Source: Candidatus Harpocratesius repetitus
Lineage (GTDB): Archaea; Asgardarchaeota; Lokiarchaeia; Sigyniarchaeales; Promethearchaeaceae
Reading direction: 5' to 3'
NCBI GenBank assembly: GCA_021498095.1
Contig: JAIZWK010000001.1
Coordinates: forward strand, 2,853,450 to 2,917,449
Length of the DNA: 64,000 nucleotides
Shown piece after piece: positions 17,683 through 27,667 of the stretch (positions are counted from its first letter, which is position 1; every line of letters starts with the position of its first letter). Below the pieces are notes generated by a model. That model worked only from the letters and a program-made list of their open reading frames with translations, did no database searches and was not told the DNA's origin. A program made the translations under genes and the position numbers.

Positions 17683-18165
17683 ATGCCAACACGACGAGTG
17701 AAAGTTCCTATAAATAAAAAAGCTAAAGGGGAATCTTTTTCGAAAGAATTAGAAAAATCAGGACGTTATATGATCGGAATTACATTAGAAAGCTTAAAAA
17801 CTGTTGGAAAATACGATCTAATGAATAGGACAAATGAATTTTATTTTAGAGTTGATTCAAAAGGTGTCCTTCACACGCGAGTACCAAATAAAGGATGTAT
17901 TGAATTACGAGAGAACCAAGCGTTTCTTGGAAAATCAGATAAATTAACTTTGTGGAGCGAATTTGTTAAATTTAAAAAAGATGAAGAGAGAGTTGTAGAA
18001 GTTGAAATTCAAATGCGAGAGGAGGATCCAGGAAAAGATCAAATTTTAGCTAAGAAAACTTTTACAATCAAATGTCCTTCAGCAACAAAATATGAAATTT
18101 TGCAGAGTAAGGATGGTTTAACAAAAGCAAAATTAAAGATTTATGCAAAAAAAACACTATATTAA
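17683..18165 (+). CDS. Small beta-rich protein, unknown function
   Basis: A 160-residue basic protein I do not recognise. It has no signal peptide or membrane segment. Alternating hydrophobic patterns (EFYFRVDSKGVLHTRVP, RVVEVEIQMREEDPG, LAKKTFTIKCP, LTKAKLKIYAKK) suggest an all-beta sandwich, somewhat like C2 or immunoglobulin-like folds. It is followed by a run of 13 T, a likely terminator, so it is probably a single-gene transcript. Confidence 0.6.
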   Translation: MPTRRVKVPINKKAKGESFSKELEKSGRYMIGITLESLKTVGKYDLMNRTNEFYFRVDSKGVLHTRVPNKGCIELRENQAFLGKSDKLTLWSEFVKFKKDEERVVEVEIQMREEDPGKDQILAKKTFTIKCPSATKYEILQSKDGLTKAKLKIYAKKTLY

Positions 18166-18514
18166 GGTTAAATTTAATTGTTTTCATTCTATTATTTTTT
18201 TTTTTTTCCAAATTAATCTTTGAGGTTCTTGCAACTTCTTTATTTTTGTTTGAATTACAATTTCTATTCTTTCTGCTCTGACAATAATCCATTGTTATAT
18301 TTAAATACCTAATATTTTAAAAAAAAATTATAATAATTTCAATAAAAAAATAAAAGAAAAATAGAACAAAATTGAAATGAAAACAACCGTATGTGGCAAA
18401 AGGCGCAAACTTTTTAATATTTCAAATAAATGTCTACCCAAATGAATAAGTTCGATTCTACCTAATTCCACAAGATGGAAACGAATTTATTTGTAATAAT
18501 AGAATGTAATTACA
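18166..18514. other. Intergenic stretch with terminator and promoter elements only
   Basis: About 349 bp with no supported gene. It starts with the T-rich terminator of the preceding gene. It contains a TATA-like run AACTTTTTAATAT at 18408-18420 that may serve the cobalamin adenosyltransferase gene. A short frame on the minus strand is low-complexity Asn/Lys and is not credible. Confidence 0.5.
18195..18207 (+). terminator. Oligo-T archaeal terminator
   Basis: An uninterrupted run of 13 T about 30 bp after the stop at 18165. Intrinsic termination at oligo-T tracts is the usual archaeal mode. Confidence 0.55.
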
Positions 18515-19066
18515 ATGAAACAATTAGATCTTGGAAAAATACATTTTTATTATGGAATGGGAACAGGAAAAACATCCATTGCTATGGGTCGAATTGTCCG
18601 CTGCTTAGGGCATAATTTACGCCCAATTCTAGTCCAATTCTTGAAGAAACACGATCCATCGTCTTCAAAAGGCTTTTTTTATGGAGAATATATTACTTTC
18701 ACAGAACGTTTACAAATTCCTGTAATACAATTTGGTAATTATAGTTTTGTCAAAACCCCTGCACAGATTGAAGCAAATCGCAAATTAGCTGCAGATGCCT
18801 TAAAAAAAACTCAAGAAATTCTAAAATCTACAGATTATGACTTGATAGTTCTTGATGAAATTGGTTCAATGGTAGAATTGGGCTTATATTCTGAAGATGA
18901 TATTATTTTAGTTTTAAAAGACCGAAATCAAAAAGCAGAAATTATTATGACCGGACACAAACCCCTTGAAAAGATTATAGATATGGCTGATTATGTGACA
19001 TATTTGCAAGAAATAAAACACCCTTTTCAAAAAGGAGTACAAGCTCGAAAGGGAGTTGAATTTTAA
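18515..19066 (+). CDS. cobA: ATP:corrinoid adenosyltransferase (CobA/BtuR type)
   Basis: A 183-residue P-loop enzyme that transfers the adenosyl group of ATP to cob(I)alamin, giving adenosylcobalamin. The Walker A motif is GMGTGKTS at residues 14-21, the Walker-B-like strand is DLIVLDEI, and the C-terminal family signature is KHPFQKGVQARKGVEF. Length matches the family. It lies about 215 bp upstream of an adenosylcobalamin-dependent mutase in the same direction, which strongly suggests that it supplies that enzyme's cofactor. Confidence 0.88.
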   Translation: MKQLDLGKIHFYYGMGTGKTSIAMGRIVRCLGHNLRPILVQFLKKHDPSSSKGFFYGEYITFTERLQIPVIQFGNYSFVKTPAQIEANRKLAADALKKTQEILKSTDYDLIVLDEIGSMVELGLYSEDDIILVLKDRNQKAEIIMTGHKPLEKIIDMADYVTYLQEIKHPFQKGVQARKGVEF

Positions 19067-19281
19067 ACTTAATTAGAAGAAAATGAGAACTTATATTCAA
19101 AACCGACATAATTTATTTAATGGACTATCATCAAAAAATAGATAGATAGGAAAAAAATACATGAATTCAGCAATACAGAACTAATAACGTAATCTAAAGT
19201 AGAATTAATTAAATATATAATCCAACAAAAAATAAAACGTAAAACAAGATAATAATCAGATACAAAAAAGAAGTGTTTAAT

Positions 19282-20994
19282 ATGACAGAAAATACGAAAG
19301 AATCGCTCAATAAAAAAATCTTAGAAGAGACTGAGCGTTGGATTAACACCACAGTTGCACAATCTTTAAAAAAAGTGCCAGAGCGAAAGAGAAATTTCAA
19401 AACATTATCAAATATTCCAGTAAAAGCTTTGTACACACCAGTAGATATTGGGAATCTAGATTATTTTGATGATTTAGGTTTTCCTGGTGAATATCCTTAT
19501 TTAAGAGGTGCACAAGCTACCAGCTATCGAGCACGGTTTTGGACTATGCGTCAATTTGCTGGTCTTGGAACAGCGAAGGAAACCAATCAAAGATTTAAGT
19601 ATTTAATCCAAAATGGGCAAACAGGTTTGTCGGTTGCCTTTCATCTTCCAACAATTTATGGTTATGAATCGGGATCACCAATGAGTGCAGGTGAAATCGG
19701 CAAAGAAGGTGTTGCAATTGATACATTAGCGGATATGGAGGTTGTTTTTGATGGAATTGATCTTAGCAAAATCTCCACCTCAATGACTATTAACGCACCA
19801 GCATCAATACTTCTCGCAATGTATATTGCAGTAGGAGAAAAGAAAGGAGTTCCTATGGAAAAACTAACAGGAACCATACAGAATGATATTTTAAAGGAGT
19901 ATCAAGCTCAAAAATCGTATATTTTTCCTCCTGAACCTTCCATGCGCTTGATTGTGGATACTATTGAGTTTTGCACTAATCATGTACCAAAATGGAATAC
20001 AATCAGTATTAGTGGATATCACATTCGAGAAGCAGGTTCGACAGCAGTTCAAGAGTTAGCGTTTACTTTGGCAAATGGATTCGCTTATGTTGAAGCAGGA
20101 ATGGCTCGAGGGTTAAATGTTGATGATTTTGCACCCCGTCTATCCTTCTTTTTCAATGCTCATAACAATTTCTTTGAAGAAATCGCAAAATATCGAGCAG
20201 CTCGACGTATTTGGGCGAGACATATGAAAGAGATATATCATGCAAAAGATCCACGCTCATGGCGTTTACGATTCCATACACAAACTGCTGGTGTTTCACT
20301 AACAGCACAAGAACCTTATAACAACATTATTCGAGTTACATTACAGGCACTAGCAGCAGTATTAGGAGGAACACAATCACTTCACACAAACTCATTTGAT
20401 GAAGCATTAGCTCTTCCATCTGAAGAAGCAGTTAAAATAGCTTTGCGAACCCAACAAATTATTGCACATGAATCAGGAGCAGCTGATGTTATTGATCCTC
20501 TTGGTGGTTCATACTATGTTGAATGGTTGACTAATCAAATGGAGGCCGAAGCAGAAAAATATTTTGAACATATCAAGAAATTAGGAAATGGATCAATGCT
20601 CCAAGGTGCTTATGTTGGTATAAAGAATAATTTTTATCAACGTGAAATCGCAAATGCTTCATACCAATATCAAAAAGAGATAGAAACTAAAGAACTTGTG
20701 CAAGTGAGTGTTAATGAATTCAAAATTGAGGAAGAACTAGATAAAAAACCGGAAATTCTTAAAATTTCTGAACATGTTGCTGAAAAACAGATACAAAATC
20801 TTCAAAAAGTAAAAAGTGAGCGTGATAATGCTCGAGCTCAAGAATGTTTACAAACCTTACGTGAAAAAGCAAAGACTAATGAAAATCTAATGCCATATAT
20901 TTTAGATGCGGTTAAAGCTTACTGCTCAGTTGGAGAAATTGTGGATGTATTTCGAGAAGTCTTTGGTGTTTATCGTGAGGATTCAATTTTTTAA
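19282..20994 (+). CDS. Adenosylcobalamin-dependent acyl-CoA mutase, large subunit, with isobutyryl-CoA-mutase-type active site
   Basis: A 570-residue catalytic subunit of the methylmalonyl-CoA mutase family; the B12 domain is a separate downstream gene. ATG 19282 is preferred to GTG 19273. Family landmarks line up with a constant offset of +3 to Propionibacterium numbering: His247 in SGYHIREAG (His244) and Gln200 in [10 protein letters not shown] (Gln197). At the two substrate-selecting positions the residues differ: Phe92 in MRQFAGLG replaces Tyr89, and Gln210 in KEYQAQKSY replaces Arg207, which binds the methylmalonyl carboxylate. Phe and Gln are the known residues of isobutyryl-CoA mutase. 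Ala119, where 2-hydroxyisobutyryl-CoA mutase has Asp, argues against that activity. His121 replaces a usually conserved Asp in AFDLPT. Methylmalonyl-CoA mutase is the alternative call. Confidence 0.88.
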   Translation: MTENTKESLNKKILEETERWINTTVAQSLKKVPERKRNFKTLSNIPVKALYTPVDIGNLDYFDDLGFPGEYPYLRGAQATSYRARFWTMRQFAGLGTAKETNQRFKYLIQNGQTGLSVAFHLPTIYGYESGSPMSAGEIGKEGVAIDTLADMEVVFDGIDLSKISTSMTINAPASILLAMYIAVGEKKGVPMEKLTGTIQNDILKEYQAQKSYIFPPEPSMRLIVDTIEFCTNHVPKWNTISISGYHIREAGSTAVQELAFTLANGFAYVEAGMARGLNVDDFAPRLSFFFNAHNNFFEEIAKYRAARRIWARHMKEIYHAKDPRSWRLRFHTQTAGVSLTAQEPYNNIIRVTLQALAAVLGGTQSLHTNSFDEALALPSEEAVKIALRTQQIIAHESGAADVIDPLGGSYYVEWLTNQMEAEAEKYFEHIKKLGNGSMLQGAYVGIKNNFYQREIANASYQYQKEIETKELVQVSVNEFKIEEELDKKPEILKISEHVAEKQIQNLQKVKSERDNARAQECLQTLREKAKTNENLMPYILDAVKAYCSVGEIVDVFREVFGVYREDSIF

Positions 20995-21023
20995 AATTCT
21001 ATAAAAAAGAAAGTTGTGATTAT

Positions 21024-21419
21024 ATGGAACGTAAAATACGATTAATAGTGGCTAAACCAGGTTTAGATGGACATGATCGAGGAGCAAAAGTGATTGCTCG
21101 TGGGCTCCGAGATGCTGGTTTTGAAGTAATTTATACAGGATTGCATCAAACTCCAGATGATATTGTGCAGAGCGTGATACAAGAAGATCCCGATGCGCTT
21201 TTACTATCAATTCTCTCTGGGGCTCACCCAGTTTTGTTTCCTGAAATAACCAAAAAATTACATGAAAATGGTGTTGATGATGTGTTGGTTTTGGGGGGTG
21301 GAATAATTCCTGAAGAAGATGTTCCAGCTCTGAAAGAAGCAGGAGTTAGTGAAGTATTTGGACCAGGAACGAAGATTCAAGAAATTGCAGATTATATTCG
21401 CGCTAATTTAAAGCGATAA
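21024..21419 (+). CDS. Acyl-CoA mutase small subunit, cobalamin-binding
   Basis: A 131-residue B12-binding domain with the D-x-H-x2-G motif (Asp15, His17, Gly20 in [10 protein letters not shown]), where His is the lower axial cobalt ligand. Further B12-fold elements are [10 protein letters not shown] (S-x-L) and [10 protein letters not shown] (GG). It starts 29 bp after the large subunit and has the size of the separate small subunits of isobutyryl-CoA mutase and archaeal methylmalonyl-CoA mutase. The two gene products should form the active mutase. Confidence 0.92.
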   Translation: MERKIRLIVAKPGLDGHDRGAKVIARGLRDAGFEVIYTGLHQTPDDIVQSVIQEDPDALLLSILSGAHPVLFPEITKKLHENGVDDVLVLGGGIIPEEDVPALKEAGVSEVFGPGTKIQEIADYIRANLKR

Positions 21420-21519
21420 AAAGATTTTCAAGCTTAAGTTAATTTCTTTTTTTACTATATATTTACAAGTGAAAAATTTTTTCTTTCAGTGTTTATGCGA
21501 CATTTACGGAGTTTAAAAG

Positions 21520-22566
21520 ATGCAAATGCAATATTCTGATGATCTCATTCAATCTTACATAGATTTAATAAAACAGAAAGAAGACTCAGTCAAAAAAAAG
21601 AGAGCGTTAGCGCGATTAATAACTTTAATTGAAAATGGTGGTCCAGAAATCGCGCAGAAGATCATTCCTCAAATTTACAATTTAACAGGGCATGCAAAAA
21701 TCATCGGTATTACCGGCGCACCTGGTTCCGGCAAATCTACTCTAACCTCCCAAATAGCAGATCATTACTTGGAGCAAGGATTAAAAGTTAGCGTTATAGC
21801 TGTTGACCCTACATCTCCATTCAGCGGAGGTGCTCTTTTGGGAGATCGAATTCGAATGAAGAAAAATTTTACAAATCCACGATTTTTCATTCGATCCATG
21901 GCAAATCGGGGCCAATTAGGAGGTTTAGCCATGGCCACTAAAGATGTTATTCATGTTTTAGATGCATATCACAGCGATATTATTATTATCGAAACGGTAG
22001 GCGTTGGGCAATCAGAAATTGATATTTTTAAGAGTGCTCATACTACTTTAGTAATTACACCCCCAGGATTAGGAGATGAAATTCAAGCAATTAAAGCAGG
22101 TTTAATGGAAATAACGGATATATTCGTGGTAAACAAAATGGATAGAGACGGAGCGGACAAACGCGTAGCAGAGTTGCAAACAATGCTAGATTTCGCAGAA
22201 AATATTGAAATTAAAAATGATCAAACCCAAGCAAAAGTTGTTCGTTGTGATGGATGGCGACCTCCTGTGATAAAAACAAACGGAGTAACTGGAGAAAATG
22301 TCCCTCTATTATTGGAGAATATTAAAAAACATCAAGAATTCTTGAATCAAACAGGATTTATAAAAAAAAGATTGCAATTTAGATATAAACACTATATAGT
22401 TGAAATTTTGAAATATTTTTTGGTTAAAAATGTTGAAGAAATTGTTTTTACAAATGAGAAAATTAACGAATTCATCGAGAAGATTTTAAGTCATGAACAA
22501 GGTGCTGATCCCTATTCAATATCTGGTGCAATCATGGAAATATTTCGGGATCGCTATTTTTCATAA
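21520..22566 (+). CDS. meaB: MeaB/ArgK-type GTPase, mutase chaperone
   Basis: A 348-residue G3E-family GTPase. Walker A is GAPGSGKS (66-73). The family signature VDPTSPFSGGALLGDRIRM follows, then ETVGVGQSE (switch II) and NKMD for guanine recognition. MeaB-type proteins gate adenosylcobalamin loading and protect or rescue the mutase. It is 100 bp downstream of the small subunit, completing the module of adenosyltransferase, mutase and chaperone. The C-terminal dimerisation region (DPYSISGAIMEIFRDRYFS) is present, so the gene is complete. Confidence 0.92.
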   Translation: MQMQYSDDLIQSYIDLIKQKEDSVKKKRALARLITLIENGGPEIAQKIIPQIYNLTGHAKIIGITGAPGSGKSTLTSQIADHYLEQGLKVSVIAVDPTSPFSGGALLGDRIRMKKNFTNPRFFIRSMANRGQLGGLAMATKDVIHVLDAYHSDIIIIETVGVGQSEIDIFKSAHTTLVITPPGLGDEIQAIKAGLMEITDIFVVNKMDRDGADKRVAELQTMLDFAENIEIKNDQTQAKVVRCDGWRPPVIKTNGVTGENVPLLLENIKKHQEFLNQTGFIKKRLQFRYKHYIVEILKYFLVKNVEEIVFTNEKINEFIEKILSHEQGADPYSISGAIMEIFRDRYFS

Positions 22567-22591
22567 TTTGGGAATAAGGAAATGAAATAGA

Positions 22592-23356
22592 ATGCAAAAA
22601 CAACTGCTTGTGTACGGAGGTGGAAAATTTGGGTCTCATGTTTTTGAAAAATTCCATGAAACATTCCGTTTGTTTATTATTGATAATGATCCGAATTGTT
22701 CTGCGAGCAGTTTACCAATTTCAAAAGATTATAGTACTAATTGGAACCATATTCGAGATCAAATCAATCATACCAAAGATTCACTTTTCATTTTAGGAGA
22801 TATTGAAATAGTTATGCATTTTTTGGAAGAAATTCCATTTGAATACCTAATTCCAGTTGTTCCAATCCATGTTATGAAAGAAATAATACTTAAATCCCTA
22901 AACAATTGGTTTCCAGAAATAAACTTTAAAAATGGGACAATACCTCCTATTCCACCTGATCTAATTCCCAAAGAGTTACAAATATTTTCAGAAAACTCTT
23001 ATACAATCTTTTTTTCTTATGCAAAATGGGAAGAAAAATGCCCAATTAATTGTTCTGGTCCATTAGGTTATTGTCCAATCCACAAACGATTAAAACCAAT
23101 TTCTATTACCGATCTTTGCCGCACAGCTTGGCCAAATCCCTCAAATTTCTTATTTGAAAGTTACCAATTAGCTCCAGGAATTGGAGGAATTCCTTCTACA
23201 GAGATAAGGAAAAAATTAGGTAAATTACGAAATTTATGTGAAAAAGAATTTAATAATCCCAGAGGAGTAAAATCTGCAAAAATTTCAGAAGAAATTCTTG
23301 TATGCACTACATGTAATTGTCATGGAGTCGCTTCTGGTCTCACTTATGTAAAATAG
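22592..23356 (+). CDS. Cys-rich protein with N-terminal nucleotide-binding-like segment
   Basis: A 254-residue protein 25 bp after meaB, probably co-transcribed. The N-terminus (LLVYGGGKFGSHVFEKF) resembles a Rossmann dinucleotide loop, as in TrkA-N domains. The C-terminal half carries clustered Cys/His: CPINCSGPLGYCPIHKR near residue 150 and VCTTCNCHGVASG at the end, probably a metal or Fe-S site. Archaeal proteins of this layout are known but uncharacterised. Its place in the B12 module suggests a link to corrinoid or acyl-CoA metabolism, which is inference only. Confidence 0.6.
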   Translation: MQKQLLVYGGGKFGSHVFEKFHETFRLFIIDNDPNCSASSLPISKDYSTNWNHIRDQINHTKDSLFILGDIEIVMHFLEEIPFEYLIPVVPIHVMKEIILKSLNNWFPEINFKNGTIPPIPPDLIPKELQIFSENSYTIFFSYAKWEEKCPINCSGPLGYCPIHKRLKPISITDLCRTAWPNPSNFLFESYQLAPGIGGIPSTEIRKKLGKLRNLCEKEFNNPRGVKSAKISEEILVCTTCNCHGVASGLTYVK

Positions 23357-23416
23357 AAAAAGGACTTTAAAAAAAATAACCAAAATAAGTATTGCGTTAA
23401 AATTAGCACTTTTTTC

Positions 23417-23869
23417 TTAATAATTCGGCATTCTTCGTTTATTATGATATTCATCTTCAATAGTAGCAATATAAGTTCGTTGATCTTGCAGATCTCTAAT
23501 TATTTCATTAAGATGATAGTATACTTGTTTTTGAATATTATCGGTATGATCTCCTGCATGCATAAATCGAGTGATTTTGACAATTAATTTGGCACTTTCT
23601 TTATATTTTTTATTAACATTTGGCAATTCACGAGATGTATTCACATTATAATAATAATCTACTGCATTTGATATGTTCTGAATATTTATTGCCAGCATTT
23701 TCGCTTTCAATGGGCTGTTAAGACATTTTTCGAGATTATTCTTAATTTGTTCAAGATTTTTATTCAATTTTGCGCGTTTTGCTTCATATTCTGCTTGAGA
23801 AAATTTATGGGAAACTTTATCATCATTATTCTTTTTGTTATTACTTCTTATCATATGATTTTGAACCAT
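23417..23869 (-). CDS. Small helical protein, unknown function
   Basis: A 150-residue basic, helical protein. Residues 25-55 (AEYEAKRAKLNKNLEQIKNN) are coiled-coil-like. No catalytic motif, membrane segment or signal peptide is visible. It converges with the B12 module and is upstream of, and opposite to, nothing obviously related. I do not recognise it. Confidence 0.5.
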   Translation of the reverse strand: MVQNHMIRSNNKKNNDDKVSHKFSQAEYEAKRAKLNKNLEQIKNNLEKCLNSPLKAKMLAINIQNISNAVDYYYNVNTSRELPNVNKKYKESAKLIVKITRFMHAGDHTDNIQKQVYYHLNEIIRDLQDQRTYIATIEDEYHNKRRMPNY

Positions 23870-24148
23870 TTTAATTATACCTCCAAAATAAATTTAAATA
23901 TTTTTCTGGAAAATATTCGAATGAAAGTCGCTTCAGGTATCAAGCAAATCTATGATTCTAAGGAAATATCTGCATTTCTGAAGTGTATTAAAAATATCGA
24001 AAAGTTTTTTCTTATTTCATACTTAGAAATTCAATTGACTAGATCGATCAATTTTACTTATCAATTTCACCGAGTACATGCATATTAATATTTGCTTTTT
24101 TGGTATAATATTATTTGAAGACATTTTTTTTTTAATAGAAAAAGTGTA

Positions 24149-26557
24149 TTAACTTACTTCTAACATAGACCAAATGGTAGACGCAAGTAAAATATTTCCA
24201 TTATAGAACCATTTTAACCCAATTGAGAATAATAACCAATTGATTTGTTGTGAAATACCCATAAATTCTTCTATAAAATAAAAACTACTAAATTGTTCAA
24301 AGAAATTAATCATATTAGGTGAAGGAAGATTAATAAATTCCGCAACAAGCGATGCATTGATATTTTTAACAATTTCGGGTATTTCAGCACGATTATTCAT
24401 CAATCTGATAGCATTTAAGAAAAAAATGTACGTTTCTATAGATGAGAATTGAAAAGAACCTAGATAATCATCCCAATTATTTGTAATTTGAGCAAATTGT
24501 AAATGTGAAAGAAGTATATTCTGAGGTATAATAGATTCATGTGGATTTCCTGTCAAATATATTTGAATTGCAGGTAATATTTCTCCAAATTTTGCTCGTC
24601 TAGATATTAACGGATTTCGTGGAATCATTAGAACTTGAGGCCCACCTTTTGGATTGTCATAGACATAGAATTGGTGGGGAATATGAGCAAACTTATAATA
24701 ATATAATGAATTTAGAGGAAGGTTAATTCCATGATTGTATAGAAACTTTATCTCTACTTGATTCAATACTTTTCCCTCATTATGTTTCTTCAAATAAACG
24801 TAAATTTGTTTTAAAGAGCGTGATTGAGCATAATTTTGGGAAAATTCTTCTATTGCTGAAGTAGAAATAATTTGAGTCTGTTCAGGATCAATTTTAAGTG
24901 TTGATTCATAAGATGTAAACCATGTTGAATCAATTAATGCACTTGCAGATTTTGTCTTTGAAGTGGGAGAATCTGTTATTTGCAGTAGTGGATCTCTTTG
25001 AATTGCTTTTTCAAGATCAAAAGAAACATCTGGTTTTGATATTTTTTTCTCTTCACTAAAAAAAATATTTAGTTGTTTTTTGAATTTTAAATTTGGTGCA
25101 TTATCATCTTGTTCTGTTTTTGTACTAAAAGTTAAATTCTCAAAATATTTCTCTTTTTTCATCTGTTCAATTTTCTGCCAATTGATCTTAGGTTTAAGTT
25201 GTTCAATCTCTTTTGCGATTTTATATGTATTTTTTTCACTATTCATTTCATAACTAAGTAAATGCATTTCTTCTAATAATAGGAACTTTAATTCGTAATC
25301 TTGAGCTTTTTCTGCATTTATAATAGATTTAGACAATAATTTATAACGCAATTTGCTTAGCGATATTATTTCCATATTTATTTTTTTTAATTTTTTTATA
25401 TTTTCTCCTTTTTGATAGAAATATTTTGCTTCATTCAATAATGATAATTTCTGAGCGATTTCTGAAATAGAATCATTAGAGAGTTTCGTAGCTTGAAATT
25501 GAAGTTGATCTCCACGTTTCTCATTGAATTTTTTTAATCGACTTGAAATCCTGGAGATTTCTTTTTTAGCATTTATATCTTCAAAAATGTGTTTTGCTTT
25601 CTCATAATCATCTAATGTTTTTTGTGGATCGCATTTCAATTCAGATTTATATGCTCGATCTTCAAACCACCGACCAAGTAAAATCGCAGCATTAAGATAT
25701 TTCGATTTGGCCATCTTTTTTTTAGATTCATCTTTTATTACATGATATTTGGTGAAAGCAGCTTTATATTTTTGCAAACTTGAGTAATAATCTTGCTGTT
25801 GCTCTAATAATTCTCCTTGATGAAGATCGATCTCAGCTAGTTTTTCTGTTAGTTTTAATTCAAATTTATAAAATTGAATCTCTAATTTCTTAGAATTTTT
25901 AATCATTTTTAAAATACTTTTTAATTTCTGCCAATAATCCAAAGCTTGAATTATATTTTCTTTCATTAACATGCGATTTAATTGTTCTATAAAATAATTG
26001 GCAATTTCCTTAAAAATAAATTGTTGAATTTTAACAAATTCATCTTCATTTGGAATAAAGTATTTTTTTAATTGTGGTATTTTTAAAAAAAAATCAATGT
26101 AAAGAGATGAAACATAACCAAATAAATTGAGAATTTCGTAGAAATGACGTTCTAAATGTCGTCTTTTCAACTCTACACTTTGAATCGTCGACAATACCTT
26201 AAAAACCCATGTTTCAAAAAGATTAAAAGATTTTTTATAACTATGGTTTAAAGTCTTATCCGAAGAAGGTGAATATTGATAAAGTGAGTTTTGTAAATCT
26301 AATAAATTGATAAAATTGATGCTTGTTCGAATTTCATTGTTATCTTGAAGAGATTTCTCCGCCTTAACTAATTGCTTATCAAAAAGTATTTTTAAGCAGA
26401 GCAGAAAATAGTGTTCAACATCATTTTTATCATTTAAAGAAAGAATTCCGATATTTCGTTTTAAATAATAGAGGTACTTTAAAGCTGGCTGATATTGTCC
26501 ACTTTTTAAAAGACTAACTGCTTTTGAGACCGTAATTTGTGGAGGAGTTCCAGCCAT
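24149..26557 (-). CDS. Large helical repeat protein, unknown function
   Basis: An 802-residue, Lys/Glu/Leu-rich, almost entirely helical protein. TPR-like helix pairs are visible at the N-terminus (SKAVSLLKSGQYQPALKYLY) and in the middle (QQQDYYSSLQKYKAAFTKY), with further pairs around residues 260-470. The C-terminal 250 residues are more globular (YVYDNPKGGPQVLMIPRNP). It starts 6 bp after the end of a kleisin-like gene in the same direction, so the two are almost certainly one operon. A scaffold or adaptor role is inferred. Confidence 0.6.
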   Translation of the reverse strand: MAGTPPQITVSKAVSLLKSGQYQPALKYLYYLKRNIGILSLNDKNDVEHYFLLCLKILFDKQLVKAEKSLQDNNEIRTSINFINLLDLQNSLYQYSPSSDKTLNHSYKKSFNLFETWVFKVLSTIQSVELKRRHLERHFYEILNLFGYVSSLYIDFFLKIPQLKKYFIPNEDEFVKIQQFIFKEIANYFIEQLNRMLMKENIIQALDYWQKLKSILKMIKNSKKLEIQFYKFELKLTEKLAEIDLHQGELLEQQQDYYSSLQKYKAAFTKYHVIKDESKKKMAKSKYLNAAILLGRWFEDRAYKSELKCDPQKTLDDYEKAKHIFEDINAKKEISRISSRLKKFNEKRGDQLQFQATKLSNDSISEIAQKLSLLNEAKYFYQKGENIKKLKKINMEIISLSKLRYKLLSKSIINAEKAQDYELKFLLLEEMHLLSYEMNSEKNTYKIAKEIEQLKPKINWQKIEQMKKEKYFENLTFSTKTEQDDNAPNLKFKKQLNIFFSEEKKISKPDVSFDLEKAIQRDPLLQITDSPTSKTKSASALIDSTWFTSYESTLKIDPEQTQIISTSAIEEFSQNYAQSRSLKQIYVYLKKHNEGKVLNQVEIKFLYNHGINLPLNSLYYYKFAHIPHQFYVYDNPKGGPQVLMIPRNPLISRRAKFGEILPAIQIYLTGNPHESIIPQNILLSHLQFAQITNNWDDYLGSFQFSSIETYIFFLNAIRLMNNRAEIPEIVKNINASLVAEFINLPSPNMINFFEQFSSFYFIEEFMGISQQINWLLFSIGLKWFYNGNILLASTIWSMLEVS

Positions 26558-26563
26558 AATTTA

Positions 26564-27667
26564 TTATAAAATTGGCGTAATAAAAATATTTATGCCAGAA
26601 TCATCATATTGTAATAAATTTGATTGACTTTTGGATTCATCTTCAGGAATTTTTTGCCAAATTTCAATTTTTTTCCGATTTACAAGTTGTAATAAATAAA
26701 GTAATGTTCGAACAATTCCTTCAGGTTCAGGAGATAAAACAAGATATAGAAAAGAAATAGGTTCATCAGGTTGATATCGTTTTTGGATTGTCTGAAAGAG
26801 TTGTTGGATTTGCTCTTCAATTAATGCATGATTTTCTTCTGCTTCTTTCAAAAAATTTGGTGGTATAATTTGATCTGTTTCAATTCTTATATGGTTTCGT
26901 TTATAGTTCTTATTACTAGAGCGAATTTGATATTTTAAAGTTTTAATTAAAGCATTTCCTAATTCACAAAAATCGACTTTTCGATATACTTTTCTTATGG
27001 GTGATGCTAAATATCGATTTCCATTTCGATCTTGTTTAAAGAATGCATTTGTTGAAGAAAATTTCTTCAATTCAGAATCTCTTTCATGTAAATACTGAGA
27101 AATATTTGAGTTAAGATCATAATTATCATTAATTTCAGAAGTTATTGATTCTCTTTTGCCTAAAATAGCATTTAATCCTACTTTATTAATTAATTCTTCA
27201 TTTGAATCATCATTTTCGAATTCTTCATCGAAATCATGGAAATCTTCTTCTGAGACTTCATTTTCTTCTAATATATCTTGTGTATGATGTGAGTCTTGAA
27301 TAATCGAATCCGATTTTGCATGAATTAACCTAGAGGTTGAATAAAGAACGCGACCTCCAATACGAAATTTAATTTCACTGTTTTTGTACATTCTCTGTTG
27401 AATTTTTTCTAAAGTAGTTTTTATATCAATTTGCCAAGGATTTTGTTTGATCATGCTAGAAAACTCATCATTATTTAGTAAAATACCAAGATCTGCAGCT
27501 TTTTGAGATATAAGTGAGAAATTTTTGGATAAATGTTTATTTGTACGGGATAAATTTTGAGTGCCTTGGGAATCTATTTTATTTGAGACATTTTTTGAAA
27601 TTCTAATCGAATTATTCAATTTTTCTCCAATATGACTAAGATGATGCTCTGGTTGTATTATTTCCAT
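26564..27667 (-). CDS. Kleisin (ScpA)-like protein
   Basis: A 367-residue protein. The C-terminal 70 residues match the winged-helix end of ScpA/kleisin proteins, which contacts the SMC head: PISFLYLVLSPEPEGI leads to LLYLLQLVNRKKIEIWQK and ends in a beta strand (GINIFITPIL). Before it, DFCELGNALIKTLKYQI recalls the linker to that domain. The middle (about residues 120-170) is very acidic and disordered. The usual N-terminal kleisin helical bundle is not obvious. No smc or scpB is in the window. The product may bridge an SMC-like ATPase, or be a divergent paralogue with another role. Confidence 0.48.
   Translation of the reverse strand: MEIIQPEHHLSHIGEKLNNSIRISKNVSNKIDSQGTQNLSRTNKHLSKNFSLISQKAADLGILLNNDEFSSMIKQNPWQIDIKTTLEKIQQRMYKNSEIKFRIGGRVLYSTSRLIHAKSDSIIQDSHHTQDILEENEVSEEDFHDFDEEFENDDSNEELINKVGLNAILGKRESITSEINDNYDLNSNISQYLHERDSELKKFSSTNAFFKQDRNGNRYLASPIRKVYRKVDFCELGNALIKTLKYQIRSSNKNYKRNHIRIETDQIIPPNFLKEAEENHALIEEQIQQLFQTIQKRYQPDEPISFLYLVLSPEPEGIVRTLLYLLQLVNRKKIEIWQKIPEDESKSQSNLLQYDDSGINIFITPIL

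Noticed and set aside
18380..18500. tRNA-like GTTCGATTC stretch
   Set aside because: The T-loop-like string at about 18448 has no matching acceptor, D or anticodon stems around it.
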